DNA from: Chitinophaga varians
Lineage (GTDB): Bacteria; Bacteroidota; Bacteroidia; Chitinophagales; Chitinophagaceae
Assembly: GCF_014529945.1 (NCBI RefSeq)
Contig: NZ_JACVFB010000002.1
Coordinates: 62,001 to 126,000, forward strand
DNA: 64,000 bases
Direction of reading: 5' to 3'
The translations under genes and the position numbers were made by a program. Shown in pieces: positions 34,321 through 42,878 of the stretch. The notes under the pieces are model-generated. The model had not been told where the DNA came from, did no database searches, and saw only the letters and a program-made list of their open reading frames with translations. The first letter of the stretch is position 1. Every line of letters begins with the position of its first letter.

Positions 34321-35739
34321 ATGATGGAAAATCAACAGTTGCAGAACCAGCATACCCTGAAAGGCGACATCAGCATTTCGGGCGTAGGTTTGCATACAGG
34401 AGCCAGTGTAAACATGACGCTGAAACCGGCCTCTCCAGGTTCCGGCATCAAATTCCAACGTGTAGACCTGCCTAACCAGCCCGTTGTAAAAGCGGACGTG
34501 GACTACGTAGTAGACACCGCCCGCGGCACCACGCTGGAACATAACGGCGCCCGCGTAAGCACGGTAGAGCACCTGCTGGCGGCCCTGGTAGGTACCGGTG
34601 TTGACAACGTTCTGATTGAGCTGGACGGCCCGGAAATTCCGATCATGGACGGCAGCTCCCTCCCTTTCATTGAAGCGATTGAAAAAATCGGCATTCAGGA
34701 CCAGGACGCCAAAAAGATCTATTACACTATAGATACCAATATCAGCTATTACGACGAGCAGAAAAAAGTAGAGATGGTGGCCTTACCGGCACTGGACTAC
34801 AGCATCACCTGCCTGATCGACTTCAACTCTCCCGTACTGGGCACCCAGCACGCGAAAATGAAGAACATCGAGCACTTCAGGAACGAGATCGCGTCTTCCC
34901 GCACCTTCTGTTTCCTGCATGAGCTGGAGTATCTGCTGAGCAATAACCTGATCAAAGGCGGCGATATCAACAACGCCATTGTGGTGGTAGACCGCGCGGT
35001 GAATGAAGAAGACATGACCCGCCTCGCCAAAGCGTTTAACCGCGATACAATGTCAGTACAACGCGAAGGCATCCTCAACAACATTGAGCTGCGCTTCCCG
35101 AACGAACCGGCACGTCACAAACTGCTGGACGTGGTGGGCGACCTGGCACTGATCGGATATCCTATCAAGGCGCATATCATCGCCAACCGTCCGGGTCACG
35201 CTTCCAACGTGGAGTTTGCCCGTAAGATCAAGGCATATATTAAAAAGAACAAACACAATAAAGACGTTCCGGTATATGATCCGAACCAGCCGCCGATCTT
35301 CGATACCCCCCGTATCGAAAGAACGCTGCCGCACCGTTATCCGATGCTGCTGGTAGACAAAATCATTGAACTGGGCGAAGAAAGAGTCGTGGGCATCAAG
35401 AATGTGACCTTCAACGAACACTTCTTCCAGGGCCACTTCCCCGGCAACCCGGTGATGCCAGGCGTTTTACAGCTCGAAGCACTGGCGCAGGTAGGCGGTA
35501 TCCTGGCACTGAACCGCGTACCAGACCCTGAGAATTACGACACCTACTTCCTGAAAATTGACAACTGTAAATTCAAACAGAAAGTCTTCCCAGGAGATAC
35601 CATGATCCTGAAAATGGAACTGCTGAGCCCCATCAGAAGAGGGCTCGTGGAAATGCGGGGAACGGTTTTCATCGGCAATAAAGTTGCTACTGAAGCCGAC
35701 ATGATAGCACAAATTGTAAAAACCAGAGAAGGCAAATAA
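34321..35739 (+). CDS. lpxC/fabZ: Bifunctional LpxC deacetylase / FabZ dehydratase
   Basis: 472 residues. The N-terminal LpxC part (about 10-305) has zinc ligands His84 in T-V-E-H-L-L-A, His266 and Asp270 in R-H-K-L-L-D, and His293 in P-G-H as general acid. The C-terminal FabZ hot-dog domain (about 325-472) has the catalytic His372 in G-H-F-P-G-N-P and Glu386 in L-E-A-L-A-Q. LpxC makes the committed deacetylation of lipid A; FabZ dehydrates 3-hydroxyacyl-ACP, competing for the same hydroxyacyl pool that LpxD and LpxA use. The fusion is characteristic of Bacteroidota. It lies between lpxD (36 bp) and lpxA (5 bp). Confidence 0.96.
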   Translation: MMENQQLQNQHTLKGDISISGVGLHTGASVNMTLKPASPGSGIKFQRVDLPNQPVVKADVDYVVDTARGTTLEHNGARVSTVEHLLAALVGTGVDNVLIELDGPEIPIMDGSSLPFIEAIEKIGIQDQDAKKIYYTIDTNISYYDEQKKVEMVALPALDYSITCLIDFNSPVLGTQHAKMKNIEHFRNEIASSRTFCFLHELEYLLSNNLIKGGDINNAIVVVDRAVNEEDMTRLAKAFNRDTMSVQREGILNNIELRFPNEPARHKLLDVVGDLALIGYPIKAHIIANRPGHASNVEFARKIKAYIKKNKHNKDVPVYDPNQPPIFDTPRIERTLPHRYPMLLVDKIIELGEERVVGIKNVTFNEHFFQGHFPGNPVMPGVLQLEALAQVGGILALNRVPDPENYDTYFLKIDNCKFKQKVFPGDTMILKMELLSPIRRGLVEMRGTVFIGNKVATEADMIAQIVKTREGK

Positions 35740-35744
35740 CAGCA

Positions 35745-36545
35745 ATGATCCACCCGCTTACATACATACATCCGGACGCCAAGGTGGCGCCTAATGTTAA
35801 AATTGATCCGTTCACCGTCATCCACAAAAACGTAGAAATCGGTGATGGTACCTGGATTGGCTCCAATGTGACCATCATGGAAGGAGCCCGCATCGGTAAA
35901 AACTGCCGCATCTTCCCAGGCGCCGTTATTTCTGCCATCCCTCAGGACTTAAAATATGCGGGTGAAGAAACCACTGTGGAAATAGGGAACAACACTACTA
36001 TCCGTGAATTCGTGACTATCAACCGCGGTACGCGCGACAAGTGGAAAACCAAGATCGGCGACAACTGCCTGATCATGGCTTATGGCCACATTGCGCACGA
36101 CTGCGAAGTAGGTAATCACTGTATCTTCTCCAATAACACCACCCTGGCAGGACACATCACCGTGGGCGACCACGTGGTACTGGCCGGTATGGTGGCCATC
36201 CAGCAGTTCTGTAAAGTAGGCGATCACGCCTTCGTTACCGGCGGCTCCCTCGTTCGGAAAGATGTACCTCCTTATGTTAAAGCTGCCCGTGAGCCCCTCT
36301 CCTATGTGGGCATCAACTCGGTAGGCCTGAAAAGAAGAGGTTTCTCCCTGGAAAAAATCAATCATATCCTGGATATTTACCGCGTGATTTTTGTGAAGGG
36401 CTATAAATTATCCAAGGCCATCAGCATCATCGAAGCTGAGTTTCCCGCTACAGATGAAAGAGACGAAATTCTGTCCTTCATCCGTGAGTCCGGCCGTGGT
36501 ATTATGAGAGGTTATACTTCCCATTCCAATGACGATATCTCTTGA
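35745..36545 (+). CDS. lpxA: UDP-N-acetylglucosamine acyltransferase
   Basis: 266 residues. The left-handed beta-helix runs from residue 1 to about 190, with the catalytic His118 in G-H-I-A-H-D-C and the R-E-F-V-T-I-N-R-G-T strand near 87-96. The C-terminal helical domain (about 195-266) includes S-Y-V-G-I-N and the G-L-K-R-R-G-F motif. It catalyses the first step of lipid A synthesis, transfer of 3-hydroxyacyl from ACP to UDP-GlcNAc. The start is 5 bp after lpxC/fabZ; the end overlaps the next gene by 17 bp, so the four genes are likely one transcript. Confidence 0.95.
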   Translation: MIHPLTYIHPDAKVAPNVKIDPFTVIHKNVEIGDGTWIGSNVTIMEGARIGKNCRIFPGAVISAIPQDLKYAGEETTVEIGNNTTIREFVTINRGTRDKWKTKIGDNCLIMAYGHIAHDCEVGNHCIFSNNTTLAGHITVGDHVVLAGMVAIQQFCKVGDHAFVTGGSLVRKDVPPYVKAAREPLSYVGINSVGLKRRGFSLEKINHILDIYRVIFVKGYKLSKAISIIEAEFPATDERDEILSFIRESGRGIMRGYTSHSNDDIS

Positions 36546-37149
36546 CCAAACAGGTAAACGTTTCAACTACGACTGGATATTTCGTGGTGTGAGCCTTACC
36601 TTCCGGGAAGGAGAACGCTACGCGATTCTGGGGCCTAACGGTTCAGGAAAATCCACTTTACTACAGGTTATCAGCGGTGCCGTTCAACACAACGAAGGCA
36701 CTGTACAATACAGCACACCGGAAAAACCCATCGCTCCCGATGCGTTTTTCCGGTACTGTGCTATTGCGGCTCCCTATCTCGAGCTCATAGAAGAATTTAC
36801 CCTCACGGAGATCATCACCTTTCACACCCAGTTTAAATCCTTGCTGCCCGGCATCACCCCCGCCATGGCCATGGAAATGGTAGGACTGGAAAAGGCGGCC
36901 CACAAACAGCTCCGGAATTTTTCCTCCGGGATGAAACAGCGTATCAAACTGGCGCTCGCCATTCTCAGCGACGTACCCGTGCTCTTACTCGACGAACCCT
37001 GCACCAATCTCGACGCCGCCGGCGTGGCCCTTTATCAGGGACTGATCAACCAGTACGGTGGCAACCGCCTGATCATCGTCAGCTCCAACGATGAACAGGA
37101 GTATTTCATGTGCAAACACCACATCCGTATCACCGACTACAAACAATAA
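36529..37149 (+). CDS. Small ABC transporter ATP-binding protein
   Basis: 206 residues, one nucleotide-binding domain. Walker A G-P-N-G-S-G-K-S-T at 35-43, signature N-F-S-S-G-M-K-Q-R near 134-142, Walker B V-L-L-L-D-E-P near 156-162 followed by a D-loop (C-T-N-L-D-A), and a switch region V-S-S-N-D. The usual switch His seems replaced by Asn. No permease gene is adjacent; the next gene is an MFS protein. The 17-bp overlap with lpxA suggests a tie to envelope biogenesis, for instance as an ATPase for a lipid or organic-solvent type exporter encoded elsewhere. The partner is unknown. Confidence 0.87.
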   Translation: MTISLDQTGKRFNYDWIFRGVSLTFREGERYAILGPNGSGKSTLLQVISGAVQHNEGTVQYSTPEKPIAPDAFFRYCAIAAPYLELIEEFTLTEIITFHTQFKSLLPGITPAMAMEMVGLEKAAHKQLRNFSSGMKQRIKLALAILSDVPVLLLDEPCTNLDAAGVALYQGLINQYGGNRLIIVSSNDEQEYFMCKHHIRITDYKQ

Positions 37150-37205
37150 TGCTGTCGTATCGCGATTTTGTTATCTTCGTTGCCAACTAACCGTCTTCGC
37201 GATAT

Positions 37206-38507
37206 ATGATTACTGCCGGCAAAAAAGTCCTTAACGGCTGGGCCATGTATGACTGGGCCAACTCCGTATACAATCTCGTTATCACTACTACCTTCTTTCC
37301 TATTTATTTTCTCGCCGTCACCGACGAGCACGTATCCTTTATGGGCATGCGCTTTGTCAACTCTGCCCTGTATAACTATACCATGGCAGCGGCTTTCCTG
37401 TTGGTAGCGATCGCCTCCCCCATCCTGTCATCTATTTCCGACACCCGGGGCAATAAAAAGAACTTCCTGAAATTTTTCACCATCCTGGGCTCCGTGTCAT
37501 GCGCGACCCTTTTCTTCTTCACCAAAAGCACCCTCTGGCTGGGTGTGCTGGCTTTTATGCTGGCCACCATGGGCTATTGCGGCGGACTGGTGTTCTACAA
37601 CTCCTATCTGCCTGAAATAGCCGCCCCGGAGGACCGTGACCGTATCAGCGCCCGTGGCTATAGCATGGGATATATCGGTAGCGTATTACTGCAACTGGTA
37701 GGCTTCGCCCTCGTGATGACCCTGCCCTTCGGACTGGATGAAGGCACGGCCGTAAGAGGCACCTTCCTCCTGGTTGGCGTATGGTGGCTGGGATTTGCCC
37801 AGATCACTTTTGCCACGCTGCCTGCCTCCAGGGCCACCGTCACCAAACACAATGCAGGAGCCATTACCGAAGGATTCAGTGAACTCCGTAAAGTATATGC
37901 ACAGGTAAAAACCATGCCGGTGCTGAAACGTTTTCTGCGTGGCTTCTTCTTTTACAGCATGGGCGTGCAAACCGTAATGATGGCTGCTACCATCTTCGGC
38001 AGTAAAGTGCTGCGCCTGCCATCCGACAAGCTGATTGGCACGGTAGTGATCATCCAGGTGGTGGCTATCGCCGGCGCGTGGGGCATGGCCCGCCTTTCCG
38101 GCCTCTTCGGCAATCTTCGTGTATTGATTGGCGTTGTCATTGTATGGATCGGCATCTGCATAGCCGGCTACAAGATGCAAACCGCTACAGACTTCTATCT
38201 GCTGGCCACCGCGGTAGGTCTGGTAATGGGCGGCATACAGTCGCTCAGTCGCTCCACCTACGCTAAACTAATGCCCGAAACAAAAGATACCGCCAGCTTC
38301 TTCAGCTATTACGACGTAACGGAGAAGCTGTCCATCGTGATCGGTATGTTTTCTTTTGCTTATATTGATGATTACACGGAAAACATGCGTAATTCCGTAC
38401 TGGCGCTGGTCGTATTCTTTGTGATCGGCCTTGTATGGATCATCTCCGCATTGCTGAAACAGCGGCAGCTGGCCAGTATGGAAACAGTTGATCATCTGGT
38501 CATTTAA
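37206..38507 (+). CDS. MFS transporter, UMF1/Atg22-like family
   Basis: 433 residues with about twelve membrane segments. The start W-A-M-Y-D-W-A-N-S-V-Y is the hallmark of the UMF1 (vacuole-effluxer Atg22-like) family, and a G-G-I-Q-S-L-S-R-S motif occurs near 339-347. In fungi Atg22 exports amino acids from the vacuole; bacterial members are uncharacterised. It is an inner-membrane protein. A promoter-like TTGTTATCTTCG ends 26 bp before the start codon, so it is probably transcribed on its own rather than with the lpx genes. The stop codon lies inside a palindromic repeat. Confidence 0.88.
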   Translation: MITAGKKVLNGWAMYDWANSVYNLVITTTFFPIYFLAVTDEHVSFMGMRFVNSALYNYTMAAAFLLVAIASPILSSISDTRGNKKNFLKFFTILGSVSCATLFFFTKSTLWLGVLAFMLATMGYCGGLVFYNSYLPEIAAPEDRDRISARGYSMGYIGSVLLQLVGFALVMTLPFGLDEGTAVRGTFLLVGVWWLGFAQITFATLPASRATVTKHNAGAITEGFSELRKVYAQVKTMPVLKRFLRGFFFYSMGVQTVMMAATIFGSKVLRLPSDKLIGTVVIIQVVAIAGAWGMARLSGLFGNLRVLIGVVIVWIGICIAGYKMQTATDFYLLATAVGLVMGGIQSLSRSTYAKLMPETKDTASFFSYYDVTEKLSIVIGMFSFAYIDDYTENMRNSVLALVVFFVIGLVWIISALLKQRQLASMETVDHLVI

Positions 38508-38607
38508 TCATTGGGTTATTTGATCATTTAAGGAGTCTTCCGTGGTCAAAACAGCTGAATAATCGAAACCCAATAGCTAAATGATAAAATAACCGAATAA
38601 CTAAATG
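38501..38607. repeat. Inverted repeat of ATTTGATT-type words overlapping a stop codon
   Basis: Left arm 38501-38530 and right arm 38578-38607 are 30-bp inverted copies with about five mismatches, made of 8-bp words such as ATTTGATC and CATTTAAT. The left arm includes the last codons and TAA of the UMF1 gene; the right arm ends 2 bp before the ATG at 38610. Wording resembles the arms of the element at 42879-42941. Confidence 0.72.
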
Positions 38608-38609
38608 TT

Positions 38610-39449
38610 ATGAAATTATACACCATCGAAACAGGCTTCTTCAAACTGGACGGCGGCGCCATGTTTGGCGTAGTGCCTAAAACACTATGGAACAAAACGA
38701 ATCCGGCCGATGAAAACAATCTGTGTTCCTGGGCCATGCGTTGCCTGCTCATCGAAGACGGCAACCGCCTGATACTGATCGATAATGGTATCGGCGATAA
38801 ACAGGACGCCAGGTTCTTCAGCCACTATTACCTCCATGGTGATGCGACGCTCGATAAATCCCTCGCTGCACACGGCTTTCACCGTAATGATATCACAGAT
38901 GTGTTTTTAACACACCTCCATTTTGACCATTGCGGCGGCAGCATTGTACGCGAAGGTGATAAACTGGTGCCTGCTTTCAAAAACGCGACCTTCTGGAGCA
39001 ACGAAGACCACTGGAAATGGGCGACCGTACCCAACGACCGGGAGAAAGCTTCTTTCCTGAAAGAAAATATCCTCCCTATCCAGGAGAGCGGTCAGCTGAA
39101 ATTCATTGCCCATCAGGAAGGGGTGGCCTTTACCGATCATATGAGTATCCGGTTTGCCAACGGCCATACCGATGCCATGATGCTGCCACAGATCCGGTAT
39201 AAAGACAAAACCATCGTATACATGGCCGATCTGCTCCCGTCTGTCGGGCATCTGCCGCTGCCTTATGTGATGGCTTACGATATGTTTCCGCTGACTACCC
39301 TGACGGAAAAGAAAAAGTTCCTGCAGGAAGCGGTAGACAACCAGTATGTGCTGTTCTTTGAGCATGACCCTGTCAATGAATGCTGTGTGCTGCAAACCAC
39401 CGAAAAAGGTATCCGGGCAGGGGAAACATTTGCGCTCAGCGCGTTGTAA
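38610..39449 (+). CDS. MBL-fold metallo-hydrolase
   Basis: 279 residues, no signal peptide. The di-metal site shows T-H-L-H-F-D-H-C-G-G (His102, His104, Asp106, His107), further His in F-A-N-G-H-T-D near 186-192, Asp in M-A-D-L near 210, and a late His in F-F-E-H-D-P near 251. The fold and length resemble lactonase-type hydrolases such as AHL lactonase relatives, but specificity cannot be assigned from sequence alone. It is cytoplasmic. It is preceded by the palindrome at 38501-38607 and followed 54 bp later by a GroES-like gene. Confidence 0.85.
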   Translation: MKLYTIETGFFKLDGGAMFGVVPKTLWNKTNPADENNLCSWAMRCLLIEDGNRLILIDNGIGDKQDARFFSHYYLHGDATLDKSLAAHGFHRNDITDVFLTHLHFDHCGGSIVREGDKLVPAFKNATFWSNEDHWKWATVPNDREKASFLKENILPIQESGQLKFIAHQEGVAFTDHMSIRFANGHTDAMMLPQIRYKDKTIVYMADLLPSVGHLPLPYVMAYDMFPLTTLTEKKKFLQEAVDNQYVLFFEHDPVNECCVLQTTEKGIRAGETFALSAL

Positions 39450-39503
39450 ACTGTCAGTATGTCACAGCCCCCGGGCCTGCATCATTTTTGATCTGCACAC
39501 CAC

Positions 39504-39884
39504 ATGGCTATACATATTACACCGGATAATAAACTCAAAAAACTCATCGTAGTTGGCGACCGAGTACTGATTAAGCCAACGACGCCGCATGACCGTACCA
39601 AAAGCGGACTATACCTGCCTCCCGGTGTGCAGTCAAAAGAAAAGGTACAGAAAGGATATGTGATCAAAACCGGTCCGGGTTACGCTATTCCTGTTCCTGT
39701 GGAAGACGAGGACTCCTGGAAACCGGAAGAGGACAAAGTCAAATACATCCCGTTACAGGCCAAAGAAGGCGATCTGGCCATCTTCCTGCTCAGCGGTTCT
39801 ACGGAGATCGTGTATGAAGACGAGAGCTACTTCATTGTGCCACAGGGAGCCATCCTGATGCTGGAAAGAGAAGAAGACCTTTGA
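39504..39884 (+). CDS. GroES-like co-chaperone family protein
   Basis: 126 residues. The chaperonin-10 fold is visible: V-V-G-D-R-V-L-I-K-P near 16-25, a mobile-loop equivalent T-K-S-G-L-Y-L-P-P near 32-40, G-Y-V-I-K-T-G-P-G near 51-59, E-G-D-L-A-I-F near 87-93 and Y-F-I-V-P near 108-112. It is longer than standard GroES (about 95 residues), with an N-terminal extension and an acidic insert after G-P-G (E-D-E-D-S-W-K-P-E-E-D). No groEL is adjacent, so this is likely a paralogue rather than the main GroES. Whether it binds GroEL cannot be told. A strong terminator follows 35 bp after the stop. Confidence 0.85.
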   Translation: MAIHITPDNKLKKLIVVGDRVLIKPTTPHDRTKSGLYLPPGVQSKEKVQKGYVIKTGPGYAIPVPVEDEDSWKPEEDKVKYIPLQAKEGDLAIFLLSGSTEIVYEDESYFIVPQGAILMLEREEDL

Positions 39885-39918
39885 GCATTTAGGGATTTTG
39901 ATATTTTGATATTTAGTT

Positions 39919-39942
39919 CCCGCCCGCTGGGCGGGATTTTTT
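39919..39942 (+). terminator. Rho-independent terminator after the GroES-like gene
   Basis: Perfect 7-bp GC stem CCCGCCC (39919-39925) and GGGCGGG (39929-39935), 3-base loop GCT, then A and six T residues (39937-39942). Preceded by three 8-bp words (ATTTTGAT, ATTTTGAT, ATTTAGTT). Confidence 0.87.
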
Positions 39943-40046
39943 ATGGAGATTATTTGATGATAGCGAGATGAATTCTGCCAGGCGGGATTTCTATGTAGAT
40001 TATTTAATTACAGCGAGATGAATTCTGCCCTCCGGGCGGGATTTTT
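39943..40046 (+). repeat. Two 50-bp direct repeats ending in terminator-like GGCGGGATTT
   Basis: Unit 1 (39943-39992) and unit 2 (39993-40046) share ATG-AGATTATTT, AGCGAGATGAATTCTGCC and GGCGGGATTT. Unit 2 has a short insertion that restores a GCCC-TCC-GGGC stem followed by six T. The end of the terminator at 39919-39942 has the same GGCGGGATTT end, so three terminator-like ends occur in series. Confidence 0.8.
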
Positions 40047-40153
40047 TGTTTATATTATCGGAAGATTATATTTCCTTTCGGGCAGGCAAACTGCCATCCA
40101 ACGGCAGTGATTGCACCCGGTTTTTGTTATCTTCATAAAAAACAATTTACACC

Positions 40154-41704
40154 ATGGCCAATAAAGAAGCATTTCTGGAGTCCATTAAGAACGGCTATAC
40201 ATTTAAAGGCGAGCATTTCAAATTAGGATGTGCTATGCTGGATGGTGAAGTGATCAGCGGAGCTGATGTATTCCTCCCTTTGAAAACCATGAACAGACAT
40301 GGTTTGATTGCCGGTGCCACCGGTACCGGTAAAACCAAAACGCTGCAGGTAATCGCCGAAGGCCTTAGCGATGCCAGCGTTCCCGTGTTACTGATGGACA
40401 TCAAGGGCGACCTTAGCGGTATCGCTGCTGCCGGCACTGACAACCCCAAAATTCAGGAACGGTACCAGAAAATCGGCGGCTCCTGGTCACCCGCCGCCTA
40501 CCCCTCCGAGCTGCTGTCTCTCAGCAACGAGAAAGGTGTCCGCCTGCGTGCCACCACGAGCGAATTTGGCCCCATACTACTCTCCAAAATACTGGAACTC
40601 AACGATACACAAGCCGGCCTGGTAGCCATGCTGTTTAAATATTGTGACGATAATAAATTGCCCCTGCTGGACCTGAAAGACTTCAAAAAGGTATTGCAGT
40701 TTGCTTCTGATGAAGGCAAGGCAGACCTGGAAAAAGACTATGGTAAAATATCTACTACCTCCACCGGCACTATCCTCCGTAAAGTGATAGAGCTGGAGCA
40801 ACAGGGCGCTGATCTTTTCTTTGGAGAAAAATCCTTTGAAGTAGATGACCTGATGCGCATCAGCGATGATGGTCGCGGCGTAGTGTCCATCCTGCGGGTG
40901 GCCGACATTCAGGACCGTCCCAAACTCTTCTCCACCTTCATGCTCAGCCTTTTGGCAGAACTCTATGCCACGCTGCCGGAAGAGGGAGATCTCGACAAAC
41001 CCAAACTGGTGATGTTCATCGATGAAGCGCACCTGATCTTCAATGAAGCCAGCGACGCGTTATTAAAGCAGATCGATACCATCATCAAACTGATACGCTC
41101 CAAAGGCGTGGGCATTTTCTTCTGTACCCAAAACCCTATGGACATCCCGGCTTCCGTGCTTGGACAACTGGGCCTCAAAGTACAACACGCCCTGCGCGCC
41201 TTTACCGCCAATGATCGTAAAACCATCAAACAGACCGCGGAAAACTATCCGTTGTCTGATTTCTATAAAACGGACGACCTGCTCACGCAGATAGGTATTG
41301 GCGAAGCGCTGATCACCTGCCTCAACGAAAAAGGCGTACCCACGCCGCTGGCCGCTACGATGCTGGTATCGCCACGCTCCCGTATGGACGTGCTCACCGA
41401 TGCGGAAATAGACACCCTTGTCAACAATTCCAAAATGGTGAAAAAGTACGCCGAAACCATCGACAGCGAAAGCGCCTACGAGATACTGACCGCCAAATTG
41501 CAGGAGGCAGCCGAAAAAACAGCCGCAGCCGCCAGTTCCGGCTCATCTGGTTCCGGTAAACAGAAAGAAGAGAAAAGCCTGCTCGAACAGGTAATGGGCA
41601 GCTCCGCCATGCGACAAGCTGGTCGTACAGCCGCCAGCGTTATCACCCGCAGCCTGCTGGGCGCGCTGGGCCTCGGCGGCAGAAGCAAGAAGTCATTTTT
41701 CTAA
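40154..41704 (+). CDS. HerA-like ATPase (DUF853/YjgR family)
   Basis: 516 residues. P-loop G-A-T-G-T-G-K-T at 54-61, Walker B L-V-M-F-I-D-E-A-H near 286-294, a Q/N-containing sensor strand F-F-C-T-Q-N-P near 319-325, and an arginine-finger-like L-R-A-F-T-A-N-D-R-K near 341-350. The last 80 residues include a Lys-, Ala- and Ser/Gly-rich linker and a short A-S-V-I-T-R-S-L-L-G-A-L-G-L-G tail typical of DUF853 proteins. HerA relatives are hexameric DNA-pumping ATPases. NurA, the usual partner nuclease, is absent here. The role of the DUF853 branch is unsettled. It is monocistronic, with a candidate TTGTTATCTTCA promoter 19 bp before the start. Confidence 0.88.
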   Translation: MANKEAFLESIKNGYTFKGEHFKLGCAMLDGEVISGADVFLPLKTMNRHGLIAGATGTGKTKTLQVIAEGLSDASVPVLLMDIKGDLSGIAAAGTDNPKIQERYQKIGGSWSPAAYPSELLSLSNEKGVRLRATTSEFGPILLSKILELNDTQAGLVAMLFKYCDDNKLPLLDLKDFKKVLQFASDEGKADLEKDYGKISTTSTGTILRKVIELEQQGADLFFGEKSFEVDDLMRISDDGRGVVSILRVADIQDRPKLFSTFMLSLLAELYATLPEEGDLDKPKLVMFIDEAHLIFNEASDALLKQIDTIIKLIRSKGVGIFFCTQNPMDIPASVLGQLGLKVQHALRAFTANDRKTIKQTAENYPLSDFYKTDDLLTQIGIGEALITCLNEKGVPTPLAATMLVSPRSRMDVLTDAEIDTLVNNSKMVKKYAETIDSESAYEILTAKLQEAAEKTAAAASSGSSGSGKQKEEKSLLEQVMGSSAMRQAGRTAASVITRSLLGALGLGGRSKKSFF

Positions 41705-41823
41705 GCGCAATAACAGCCGGTGATGATTTTACGGAGAAAGGATTTGTGCGAAAAAACTGATCGTTTTTTTATACTTTAATCCGGATAATACTAACCGGCT
41801 GCACGCCGATTTAAACGATAATT

Positions 41824-42870
41824 ATGAGTAAAGTGATCAAAACGGGCATCTGCTCCTTCGGCATGTCCGGACAAATTTTCCATGCGCCTTTTATATATGT
41901 GAATCCGGGCTTTGAATTTACAGCCGTGGTAGAACGCAGCAAGGACCTGGCCAGACAAAGATATCCTAACGTAAAAGTATATACGTCTGTTGCCGACATG
42001 CTGGCGGATAAAGAGCTGGAACTGATTGTGGTGAATACTCCCAACTACACCCACTTTGAATATGTGAAAGCTGCGCTGGAAGCAGGTAAAAACGTGATCG
42101 TGGAAAAACCGTTCACCGTTACCACCGCTGAAGCCGAAGCACTCATCGCACTGGCGAAAGAGAAAAAACTGCTGCTCAGCGTATATCACAACCGCCGCTA
42201 TGACAGCGACTTTAAAATCGTCCGTAAAGTACTCAACGAAGGCCTGCTCGGCGATGTGCTGGAAGCTGAAATTCACTACGACCGCTTCAAGGAAGAACTG
42301 AGCTATAAAAAACATAAAGAAGTAGCGAATCCCGGCACCGGCAGCCTCTATGATCTCGGTTCCCACCTGATAGATCAGGCACTACAACTGTTCGGATTTC
42401 CAAAATCCGTCTGGGCAGATATCCGGATCATCCGCAAAGACTCCGTGGTAGATGACTACTTTGAACTGGTACTCTTCTACGACACGCTGCGTGTACGCCT
42501 TAAATGCAGCTACCTCATCAGAGAAGCACTGCCTTCCTATCAGATCCATGGCCGCATCGGCTCCTTCATCAAAACAAAATCCGACATACAGGAAGCACAA
42601 CTGCAAAGAGGTCTGTTGCCCAACAGTCCGGACTGGGGCGCCGAAGCACCGCACGAATGGGGACTGCTCCATACCACCGTCGACGGCAAAACAGTAAAAC
42701 AATACCTGCCCGGCACCAGCGGCAACTACATGGACTACTATCAGGGCATCTATGAGGCCATCGCTAACAATGCGCCTAACCCGGTAGATCCGAAAGATGC
42801 AGAAAATGTGATCAGAATTATTGAAGCAGCCTTCCAGAGCAGTAAAGAAGGCCGTGTGATTTCATTGTAA
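41824..42870 (+). CDS. Gfo/Idh/MocA family oxidoreductase
   Basis: 348 residues. The N-terminal Rossmann part has an unusual nucleotide motif S-F-G-M-S-G-Q-I-F near 11-19, followed by V-N-T-P-N near 74-78 and the catalytic-lysine motif V-E-K-P-F near 95-99. The C-terminal domain has D-L-G-S-H-L-I-D near 177-184 with the conserved His. The A-P-F-I start of the second helix is typical of a Bacteroidota subgroup related to scyllo-inositol or glucose-fructose type dehydrogenases. It is a cytoplasmic NAD(P)-dependent sugar or polyol oxidoreductase of unknown substrate. It stands alone, convergent with recQ across a palindrome. Confidence 0.88.
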   Translation: MSKVIKTGICSFGMSGQIFHAPFIYVNPGFEFTAVVERSKDLARQRYPNVKVYTSVADMLADKELELIVVNTPNYTHFEYVKAALEAGKNVIVEKPFTVTTAEAEALIALAKEKKLLLSVYHNRRYDSDFKIVRKVLNEGLLGDVLEAEIHYDRFKEELSYKKHKEVANPGTGSLYDLGSHLIDQALQLFGFPKSVWADIRIIRKDSVVDDYFELVLFYDTLRVRLKCSYLIREALPSYQIHGRIGSFIKTKSDIQEAQLQRGLLPNSPDWGAEAPHEWGLLHTTVDGKTVKQYLPGTSGNYMDYYQGIYEAIANNAPNPVDPKDAENVIRIIEAAFQSSKEGRVISL

Positions 42871-42878
42871 TATTTCGT

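Noticed and set aside
39943..40046. Repeats considered as a CRISPR array
   Set aside because: Only two units, each 50 bp with no distinct spacers, and terminator-like ends; no cas genes in the window.
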